DNA of 31,763 bases. Origin: Mnemiopsis leidyi (Eukaryota > Ctenophora > Tentaculata > Lobata > Bolinopsidae). Under the pieces are notes generated by a model that saw only the letters and a list, made by a program, of their open reading frames with translations, had not been told where the DNA came from and did no database searches. A program made the position numbers and the translations under genes. The DNA is taken from assembly GCA_000226015.1 (NCBI GenBank), contig JH154730.1:14763-46525 (forward strand). Direction: 5' to 3'. Below, piece after piece: positions 1 through 8,267 of this stretch (position 1 is its first letter; each line of letters starts with the position of its first letter).

Positions 1-7
1 TGATGAT

Positions 8-113
8 AGATGATAAATAGATGAAACTAAACTTACAGGAGTTATAGAGGTGTGATGAATAGATGATAAATAGATGAAACTTAACTTACAGGAGTTATGG
101 AGGTGTGATGAAT
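8..113. repeat. 53-bp tandem duplication spanning a CUL2 splice donor
   Basis: Two adjacent copies (8-60 and 61-113) match with few differences. The right copy holds the 3' end of a CUL2 exon and its donor (exon ends at 90, reading ACTCCT then GTAAGT on the minus strand). The left copy repeats the same exon end and a second donor (boundary at 37). Reading through the first donor meets an in-frame TAA at once, so only the first donor keeps the frame. Confidence 0.85.
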
Positions 114-1905
114 GAACTTCCTAAGTCTCAGTTCTTCTTCGTCCAGTTTTTCGATGACCTGAAAAACATCATATTCAATTGTTAACATATTATGGTAACT
201 GATTCTTATTCTACTTGTCTCTGTATGACTTTGAAGGGAAACTATATCTTTTAGCCAACTCTTTACTCGAAAACATTTCGAACAGACACGTTCGTATTCA
301 TTTCTATTTCAAATAATATGGTAGCTTAATTTGAGAGAAAATCGATGTGATTATGTAAGTCCATAAGTCCATTAAAAATTCCTCGCTGAGCCTTGAATAA
401 CCGTCACAGCTAAGACCAGATCTCCACCTTAATCATGTAGTTGCTGACATCGTTCTGCTCGTAAAGTTTCTGAGCCTCCTTCTGGTAGAAGTTCCCGGTG
501 TTGTCCAGCAGTCGCTCTTCAAACAATTCCTTGTAGAGTTGTAGTTGTGATCCTTGGGGGTCCTCATGTGACTGGACCTGCACAGATGGTTGCTAGGAAA
601 CGAGTAAAAATATTGTAGGAATATTTTCATCAACTTCAGCTACTTGACATTGATACTAAAAACTAGGACAGACGGATGTCATACTTCTTAACAACAATAC
701 TCTCAGTGGGGACCAGGGAGGGCTGATAAATTTGACACCACGCTTGACAGTAAGTACATTCGATTAGAAATTGTTTGAGTGACACGAATTTACAACGGAC
801 CAAACACAGCATGATGTAATATATATTTTATCTAGATTTGATCATACTTAAAAGAGAAAAATTGAAGAAACCTCTACGAAAGAGTGAATAACATCTCGGA
901 GAATGTTGGAGTAAGCAGAAACCCCCCTTCTGTCCCTTGTGATGTCCTGCAATATGGCTGACACTAGGGGTTCGTGTACCTTCTCTATCATTTCCTCTCT
1001 CCAAATGTTCATGGCAAGCTGGATAGATAAGCAGAGTTAGATACAGTGTACATATTGTGATTAAACATGAAATTATTGATTAAGAAACTAACAAGTTTTT
1101 CGTTGGAAGCCAGCTTTTCTCCATTTATACTTCAGGCTTCTAAATATTGAACTATCTTCAATTTGAAATTCAATAATATTCACTGAGAACAAACGAAATT
1201 ATGCTTTTCTCTTACATCTTGTACTTTCTCGAACTTTTTGACTTTTTCGATGGAATGCATGTAATGGTCACTCCATTCGTTTTTTATTGTTCTCTTTGTG
1301 AAATGCTGGTTCAAGTGCCTGCAAGGGGTTAATACTGACGTATGATTTGCACTACTATACTGAGAGGTAAAACATAATCAAAATAGGTACCGAATTTCAA
1401 ACTCCATGAGGTTTAAATATCTCAATATTGCTGCAATAAGTTGACGACTTACATGTAAAGATCATTGAGGTAACCAGCGCCACGAGAGTAAGTTTTGTAA
1501 AGAGAATCGTACATTGGCAGTATGTCAGTTACCTCCAGAACTTTCTCTCGGCAGCTGGGGGAAATTGTTAAGCTGGAGCTTATCTTGTCAGCTTGACAAG
1601 GATGAAACCTAGAAATAGGTGAACTGTCTCTAAAAAATTTTTGTGTTTCTCTGTTACAATCTCATGACAATCCAGCTGGTGAACTGTAAATACCTCTGCA
1701 CATGATTGATGAGATACTCCTTCAAGTTGTTGTACAGGGACTCAGCAAGCGGAGTGGGCATGGCCATACAGAGATAGTAGACAGAGGTGATCTGCTCGCA
1801 CCACTCATCTCGATCTACCGGGGATTCAGACATCACTGCTGTCGTCACATTCTGAATGTTCTTCCAGGACTCCTCAAATTTTGCTTGTTTCGGTCTTCGC
1901 ATCAT
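90..1905 (-). CDS. CUL2: Cullin-2, N-terminal part (gene runs off left edge)
   Basis: Cullin-2 is the scaffold of CRL2 ubiquitin ligases; its N-terminal cullin repeats bind Elongin B/C and VHL-box substrate receptors. Six exons are visible on the minus strand: 1905-1694, 1554-1453, 1318-1216, 1018-872, 577-428 and 158-90, with phases that join cleanly (783 nt, 261 codons). The translation follows human CUL2 in order: FEESW near the start, the YSRGAGYLNDLY segment, LAMNIWREEM, DRRG, HSFVE, GNFYQKEAQKLYEQ and KLDEEELRLRKF. Cullin homology, neddylation and RBX1-binding regions lie outside the window. The start is one of two adjacent ATGs (1905 or 1902), because a stop codon lies in frame just upstream at 1929-1927. 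CUL5 is the nearest alternative, but the LAM-W and DRRG segments fit CUL2 better. Confidence 0.93.
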
Positions 1906-1922
1906 CTTGGAGTTGTTACCAT
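1902..1922 (-). promoter_or_regulatory. Candidate 6-codon upstream ORF overlapping the CUL2 start
   Basis: ATG at 1922 opens a six-codon frame whose TGA stop (1904-1902) overlaps the CUL2 initiator ATG as ATGA. It matters only if the mRNA 5' end lies upstream of 1922; no transcript data are available. Confidence 0.4.
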
Positions 1923-2244
1923 GCAACTATATTTTTGGGTGGTTTTATAGAATTACTCAACTTATCAATAAATTGCGTTCATAGATTAAACTTTCATGGA
2001 AAGGAAAAATATCGCGGAGTAGAAATAGATTTAGATGAAAAACTTGAATAAAAAGCACTGATAAATCATATAAACATCATAAATAGAAGTTGTATTTGCC
2101 ATTAAATGTATGTCAAAAAGTCGCAGAGCAAGGTCACACAAAAATATGTAAAAAACACGCCCAAAAGCAAATTTATAATGTTAGGAACAAATTCAAAGCT
2201 TACCAATATATAATTATAAACAAGTTAACCCTTATAATAATGAT
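1906..2244. other. Intergenic spacer, AT-rich
   Basis: This spacer of about 340 bp lies between the start of CUL2 and the stop of the next minus-strand gene. It is AT-rich. I see no gene, RNA or clear repeat in it. Confidence 0.6.
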
Positions 2245-4120
2245 TTAATCAAAGTTAATAGTAAAAAGACTTATAGGGCTCCACCCGAAAAGAAAATACA
2301 CAAACATTCTATAAAGCCTGGAAGAAATATCTTTAGGTAACTGTTCGTACTGCCGATTTAAAAAACTTACAATTTCACTGTGTGAGTGAGTGAAAACAGA
2401 GTAAAAAGGCTTTGCTGAATTGGTAAAACTCGACTTTATGTACCAGTGTTTAATGTTACAATCGTTTTTCCAAAAACAATTTTCAATTCTGAGTTTTCCG
2501 GTTCCATAGTGGTTTTCCAAAAGAACGTCGGAATAAAATAATGGCAAAAGCCGAATGAAGCTACCTTCACTGGAGTATGTCTTAACTCTGACGGGAGTTT
2601 GTGTAGATGCCAACTTCTTTATATTTTCCTCACGAATAGATATGTTTATGTTCCATCTTTGGAGAAATTGTTTGGCACCGAAAAATAAAGGTTTGCAAAA
2701 ATTCAATATGAATAAGAACATTCCAGCACTAAAAGCTAGGGGAGATTTTGACGGTTCAACCAGCCAATACCATGATAAAAAGACTACAATCGAAACTGAG
2801 TTTAGGTGAGAGTGCAAAAATACTAAAGCTGGTCTGATGAAATCCATAAAGCTTCTATCACTACAATCTCGTAAAGATAGCTGCCTAAAATAGCGATCGA
2901 CATCGTATCTGTAGCGATACAATTGAGGATACGGCGACTTTTCTAAATCAGCATCCAATTTATCATAGACTATTTGGTGTAATTCTTTAAAAGTATCTTT
3001 AGGGGGCTTTTGAATTTCAATCCAATCCAAATATATTTCAGCGACATGCCAGGATTTGAGATTCCTATTGTCTTTTAAAGAGCACAACTGTCTCCATGAG
3101 TATTCTCTCCAACATCGTGTTCGCTGAAGTAGCTCGAGTGATATTCCAAGAGGAGTTCCAAATCCCTTGTCAGATTTAAACTTATTAAGTTCAGAGAGGA
3201 ATTTCACAGAACTTCCCAGTTTTTTACTGCAAGATGTTATAGTGCCTACTTTCTCAATGATTGCGTTAACTTCCCGACTAAACACGTACACAACTTCTGC
3301 TTGTTCGGTATAGAGCATCTTCTCAAGGAACCCCAGAATTACTTCACATTCATCCTCGGACGTGATTCTATCAACTAAAGTGCGTAACAAAATATCTAGA
3401 TGATTGTTTTCTCCGTTGAATAATACTTTCAGGACGACAAGATCTAATTCACTGAAATTATCTGATAATAAGTTGGTGAACTCTTCACGACTGCAATTGT
3501 TCACAAATTCCACAATGGCAGGAATCAATAACAGTTTATCGGTCAACTCATCTTCAGAATATCCAAGTTTTTTCAGTTTATAAATCAAGCTGATGGTCTT
3601 ACTGAAATATTCTGCAGTAAGAACATTTTTGACCCAACGCCCTATTTCGTCCAATAGTGAGGATATCTTGAAATTCATACCAAACGTGGTTATAACCTGA
3701 TGAAATACTTTTCAATAGTTTTACAATTGAAAATAAAGCCTAAAATAACCAATGAAATAAAATATAGAATAACGAATGAAAAGTTTAACTTGAATTTATG
3801 TGCTATTGTGAAGATCTAAGCAAAGATAACAGAAAACCTCCACTAACCTTGATATTTTCGAAGGTTACATTAACCTCCAGTCCCTTCAACAAAGAAACAC
3901 AGTCATTAACTTCATCCCAACTGTCACAATATCCGTCCTGCAGCTGCAACTGTCCATCCTCAAAACTAAACTCCTCACTCCATCTTGTGAGGCTGTGTTT
4001 CGGAACAACTATTGGTGGTTCTAGCCAGCTTCTTGTTCGTTCTGTCCACACTCGAACTTGGATTTCTTCGGAAGGTGCCTCTTCTTCTTCTTCATTGCCT
4101 TCCGGTAATTCTAGTTTCAT
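2245..4120 (-). CDS. Unrecognised two-exon protein, 574 aa, two hydrophobic segments
   Basis: I do not recognise this family. Exon 1 is 4120-3848 and ends with AAG before GTTAGT. Exon 2 is 3696-2245, opened by a CATCAG acceptor. Both boundaries are phase 0 and give 574 aa. The N-terminus is acidic (a Glu run at residues 9-13) with W, E and P-rich sequence. The middle is Leu- and Glu-rich, likely alpha-helical. Two hydrophobic stretches at about 392-404 and 412-430, split by a short Pro/Ser loop, could form a membrane hairpin, after which charged sequence resumes. There is no signal peptide. The 1.45-kb exon 2 is much longer than most exons nearby. Start choice: first ATG of the open frame, with a four-codon upstream ORF just before it. 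The long open frame and clean splice phase argue for a real gene; the function is unknown. Confidence 0.75.
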
Positions 4121-4131
4121 CGCGACAGCAT
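4117..4131 (-). promoter_or_regulatory. Candidate 4-codon upstream ORF overlapping the start
   Basis: ATG CTG TCG CGA TGA begins at 4131; its TGA (4119-4117) overlaps the main ATG (4120-4118) as ATGA. The arrangement is the same as in the neighbouring CUL2 gene. Confidence 0.4.
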
Positions 4132-4480
4132 CCCCTCCTATTGAGATGTTTAACAGTTATTGTCAATATGGAATTTTACGTACTCCAACATTGTAAGAAT
4201 GGAATTTTATGGAAAAACCAAAGATGACAAAACAGCGGCTCCAGGAATATCAGAATCATGAAGAGAATTAAATCATATCATTCTAAACTGTAAGATTTAG
4301 CAGCAATCATTGAGTCACACCTTCATTTGTGTCCAGAACAATTTATTTAAAAAAAGAAAATGAAGTAAAATAAAAGCTTATGACTTAAATGAATCTTAAA
4401 TAGAATGATTACTTAATTACGAAGAAGATCCCTCAACAGATATTACAGAAATTTGGCTATAGAAAAAGTGGATATGAGTT
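4132..4480. other. Intergenic spacer with 3' UTR of the PAAT-like gene
   Basis: This is the short spacer between the PAAT-like stop and the start of the unrecognised gene. It holds a minus-strand AATAAA (4347-4342) and, close to the downstream ATG, an acceptor-like TCTCAATAG. Nothing else is evident. Confidence 0.55.
4342..4347 (-). terminator. Polyadenylation signal AATAAA
   Basis: AATAAA on the minus strand lies about 135 nt after the PAAT-like stop codon, a usual distance for a 3' UTR. Confidence 0.5.
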
Positions 4481-6139
4481 TCAGGTGGCTTTACAACTCT
4501 TTAACTCATCAAGAATACGATGCAGTAACTCAGAAGTCCTCGACTCAGATTCGGCTACCGCTTGAAGCAGCTCCTTTCTTGTGTCACCCAGTTCTTGTCT
4601 GAGATTTCTTATATCGTCTCTTATAGCCTTTTGTTCAGAGTGAATTCTGCTTAGATTACTGAAAGGGAATATCTCTTTAATATAATAAAAAATACCGAGT
4701 ACCAACATAAGCTAATCTGAATGCAAAGCAAAAATTTGGGATGAGGACATCATGCGAACTGTTTATCTGAACAGGAGTTCTCTGTAAGAATCTGTCAAAA
4801 ATGAGTGTATAGAAAACGACAGATTTAAGGTAGTACAAACCTGGAAATAGGTGTCGACTGATCATGGCAAGCTTCATTCAGATCATTATTGTTTGTTTGA
4901 TTACTTTTCTTCAACAGGTCCGTGATAGACGATATTTTATCGAGTGAACCCATTGAACTCAAAATCGAATTTAAATCTAGTGGCCCATTGTCTGTGTTCG
5001 ATCCCATTTTATCTGAATGATTTTCCGAGCCTGGCTGATTCACACTCCCAAGTACCACCTCCTTAGTTCCAGAATGTTCTAAAGGTGGACGACTCAATTC
5101 AGTCAACTGAGGGGTCAGTCTAGTGTTGGGTAGCATCATACTCAAGAAAGGTGGCATGTTATCCATCATGGACAGCACTGAGGCAGAGGAACGTTCATTG
5201 TGGGGGAGATCTTTGAGGAGCTCTCTGACGGTGGCTGTGTTTATCTGGGTTGTCTGTCGTCCTGGCAACACGGTACCTGAGGTTTAGTGTTTTTAGAATG
5301 AAAATTCGCAACACAGACAAGCTAAATCAACATCGCTAATATAAGTTATTTAACCATTAACTTCTGAGAGCGTGCAATACTAAGTCGAGTAAAGCAGCTA
5401 ATAATGCACTGGATTGTACAGATTGTACAGTACAATGTACAGAGGTTATAAATTTCACATACCAGCGGGGAGTACCAGTTTTCTGAAGAAGACAGTAGTT
5501 TTGGGAGAGTGAGAATTAGAGAGAAACTTAACTTTAGCTATCTCCTTCACGGTTTTGGGACCTATCTCATGTTCGTAGAGTTTGTAGGTATCGTCCTGGT
5601 AGAAATCTCCTTAAAAATACAGTTATTTCAGAATTGAGGAAATCATTTAAACAATCTCTTTCCAGGCTTTGTAGCTTCTTATGTCCTATTCCAATTATTT
5701 ATAATCTCACCATTTTGATTACTTTGTAGTTTTATCTTGACTAACAATTGTAGAAATTGGAACAGAAAAGTAGTATTTACCTCAACAAGATTGCCCCTGA
5801 TAGATTTGAGATAGCCGGATGAAGAGAAGAGTTCTATAGTTCTACACGTACACACAGTCTGACGTACTCCTACATTCAACTCCAGACATCCAGCCTCCTC
5901 CTCATTGTCCTGACTAACTGACAAATCTACTGCTTTCCAGCTAAAAGGGAGATTGCATCAGCATATTTAATTACGTTACTTAATTAGCAATATCTTGAAG
6001 TACAGCTTATTTTATCTTAACAACTTTGATAGAAAAGTTTGATTTAACCCACATCTGTTACAGATGTCACTCACCTGTTCGAAGAATTGTCGAAAGTTAA
6101 TTTCTCACGAAAATTAGGATCCCAGTTGCACTTGATCAT
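4481..6139 (-). CDS. PAAT (C10orf88)-like protein, 351 aa
   Basis: The five coding exons are 6139-6075, 5940-5711, 5609-5463, 5276-4841 and 4658-4481, with phases that all match. The best resemblance, from memory, is PAAT (protein associated with ABC transporters, C10orf88), a regulator of mitochondrial ABC transporters. The shared order is a beta-rich N-terminal domain (RTIELF, GYLKSIRGN, KLYEHEIGP, AKVKFLS, FFRKLVLP), a long Ser/Asn-rich low-complexity middle with an ILSSMG motif, and a C-terminal amphipathic coiled coil (about residues 295-348, with EQKAIRDDIRNLRQEL). No catalytic residues can be named. The first ATG used (6139) follows a strong acceptor 10 nt upstream, so either a 5' exon was missed or the leader is added in trans. 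Exon 2 contains an earlier GTAAAT donor (after 5781) that breaks the frame; the later GTGAGA donor keeps it and adds 23 hydrophobic residues. Confidence 0.6.
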
Positions 6140-6149
6140 GAAAAGCCAG

Positions 6150-6167
6150 CTACGAAAAGAAGAAATG
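6150..6167 (-). promoter_or_regulatory. Strong splice acceptor just upstream of the PAAT-like ATG
   Basis: TTTCTTCTTTTCGTAG ends 10 nt before the ATG at 6139. No compatible upstream coding exon was found. The one ATG-bearing candidate exon at about 6963-6925 (donor GTACGT) is out of phase and gives an immediate stop. Confidence 0.6.
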
Positions 6168-7139
6168 TTAGTCCTGAAATTGCAATAGAATTTCGTTTCT
6201 TTAAAAAATATCGTTTTAGTCAATTAAGGCTACACCAATACGGTTCCCAACAAAATGATTCTTGAAATTCAACTACGTTCCCACTCTGAACACAATTTCA
6301 AGCATTTCAATTTAAAATAGCCTACTTTTCCATCAAGAGCGCTTAACTAATCCTCGCTTCCTTTTTCATTTCATTCGAATTAAATAAATAAAACAATTCT
6401 ATTTTGTCAAAGTGGTACACGGAAAATAAATTGAGAAAAATTCACACAAATAATATCAATCTTATAAAACAAATCAGGTTTGGGGTATGTTAATTATTTA
6501 ATGGGAATGCAAATTTGATCATGAGTGAAAAGTTTAAGAGCTGTCATTGAAATCCAATACATCATTTTAGTTAATCAATTGTAGTCAAATATGTCAAATG
6601 TTAAATAATAAAATAATGTTCAGCGCCAGTTATAAGTTGAAAAAAGAGTATGTTTTAAAAGTCAAACGTAAAAACCAGAAAACATTTGAAATCCCAAGAT
6701 GTACAAAAAATTCAATAATTATTTAATCAATATTAAGGAAAAAATATCAAGCCAATGTTAAATGACAAAAATGAAATAATAATGATAAGGCTAGGCAAAA
6801 TAATAACATATTCCATTGTAATATGAATAAGCCGCTTTAAACTGTTCATAAGAGAATGTTCATTGAAAAATGTAAAAAATTTTCGCGTTCGCAGTAGATG
6901 CAAAGTTAAAAGTAGACGTACCACTAAAATAGTTAGAGTTCCAAGCTGTGCTCAGCACCATTATATTAAAATTTATAAAGTTAGAAACAATTTATACATT
7001 TCTTTGCACCGTTAAGTAGGACACGTTTCATAAACATGTTTCCGATATATCCATTACCGGTTAAAACTAATGATAAAGCTGCAACCTTAAGATTTTCAAG
7101 CCTGGACTTCATGTTTGACAGCTCAAACAAAATTGTTGC

Positions 7140-7145
7140 TTTATT
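7140..7145 (-). terminator. Candidate polyadenylation signal AATAAA for the START gene
   Basis: The minus-strand AATAAA lies about 200 nt after the START-domain stop codon. Confidence 0.35.
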
Positions 7146-7225
7146 GAAGTCATAACTGATGGGAAATTCGTTTAAGATAAACAAGTAAGTCAAAGCCTGA
7201 AAATCCTGAACTTACACAAAACAAA

Positions 7226-7294
7226 TTTTCAGAGACTAAGGTTGTAATTTTCAGAGACTATGGTTATAAGTTAACTATGGTTATAAGTTAACTA
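7226..7294. repeat. Short nested tandem repeats
   Basis: A 22-bp unit (7226-7247 and 7248-7269) differs at two positions between copies. It overlaps a perfect 17-bp unit (7257-7273 and 7274-7290) that contains ATGGTTATAAG. The repeats lie in the 3' flank of the START gene. Confidence 0.8.
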
Positions 7295-7347
7295 AGTAAA
7301 AAAGGTATGAACACTCTGCGGATGATCTTTGTATGTACACTAAACAA

Positions 7348-8010
7348 TCAGAACCTGATCTTCTGGTCCTTGACATGCTCCTGAGCGAAAGTACCGAGAT
7401 TCTTGATGAACTTGGGGTACTCCTTAGTGGCAGCCGCCTTGACAGCAGCGGCAGGAACCCAGCCACCTGGATCGATCTGGGAGGAGTAGAAGATTTTGCA
7501 CTTGAAGTTGTCCCTGCAGAGAGGATCTCCAGTCAAGATTGTCTGACAGTAGAACACAATCTCAACCTTAGCTCTGCAGTACTTGTCAGAGGGTGCGTCT
7601 GGGTGGTCACATGACACGTTACACACGATCCAGTCCGGCTGTTCTCCCTCGCCGAGCTTCTCCTTGTGACTCTCATACACAAAGTCGCGCTGCGCCGCCG
7701 GCCAGATCCTCTTCTGGACCTGGTGGTAGACCGCGCAGTGCTCGTTCTTGTCCGCCAGCCAGGTGGAACTATCGATAGACTGGTCCCACTTCAGCTTGAG
7801 ATCCTGAGAGTGGAATATCTCGACCATCTCGCCCGCAGTTACCCCGTCGATCAGAGCTATGGCTATGATGGAGTCCTTCACTACATTGTCTTTAGTTTCG
7901 TATAGACGGTAAAGTTGTGTCCAGCCGTCCTTGTGGAGTTGAGACCAACTGTCGGACTTTTCCGGGTTCTCTTTAGAGAGGGAGACATACTTTGATATTA
8001 GGCTTTCCAT
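7348..8010 (-). CDS. Stand-alone CERT-type START domain protein, 220 aa
   Basis: This uninterrupted frame encodes one START lipid-transfer domain. Its closest relative by eye is the C-terminal START of ceramide transfer protein CERT (STARD11): KRIWPAAQRDF, DWIVCNVSCDHPDAP, RDNFKCKIFY, DPGGWVPAAAVKA and EYPKFIKN all align. By alignment from memory, the ceramide-contacting Gln467 and Asn504 of human CERT are kept (Q97, N131), as are the two membrane-inserting Trp (W103, W184); Glu446 is replaced by Asp (D76). CERT normally carries an N-terminal PH domain and an FFAT motif for Golgi and ER docking. None is present, and the frame upstream is closed by a stop. It may move ceramide or another lipid without fixed contact-site targeting. 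The ATG lies 2 nt after an acceptor-like CCCTATCTAG. Absence of introns, unlike most neighbours, would fit a domain-only gene or an old retrocopy. Confidence 0.9.
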   Translation of the reverse strand: MESLISKYVSLSKENPEKSDSWSQLHKDGWTQLYRLYETKDNVVKDSIIAIALIDGVTAGEMVEIFHSQDLKLKWDQSIDSSTWLADKNEHCAVYHQVQKRIWPAAQRDFVYESHKEKLGEGEQPDWIVCNVSCDHPDAPSDKYCRAKVEIVFYCQTILTGDPLCRDNFKCKIFYSSQIDPGGWVPAAAVKAAATKEYPKFIKNLGTFAQEHVKDQKIRF

Positions 8011-8267
8011 CCCTAGATAGGGTTGTTGGGTTAACTTACTGATATCTACTGACTAAGCTATCTTGTAATTGTTAAAGAAATGTTCAGAAGCTCTCAAGTC
8101 TCAAATAATCCTAATGATTATAGAATGCTTGCTTACACACAGTTACTTCAATGCATATCAGTCAAACTAGAGTTTTCTGTTTTTAAAACGACTACTAAAT
8201 AAAAACCATCATAAAACAAAATAAATTAACAGTGCTACTATCTGTAGTCAATAAAACCCCCACAACT

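Larger units (their letters stand above)
6168..7347. other. Long AT-rich spacer, no gene seen
   Basis: This is the 3' flank of the START gene and the 5' flank of the PAAT-like gene. It is strongly AT-rich, with several short open frames that lack family resemblance or splice support. It holds a minus-strand AATAAA at 7145-7140 and short tandem repeats at 7226-7294. Confidence 0.55.

Noticed and set aside
6924..6963. Upstream ATG exon for the PAAT-like gene with a good GTACGT donor
   Set aside because: Joining it to the acceptor at 6150 is out of phase and gives an immediate stop.
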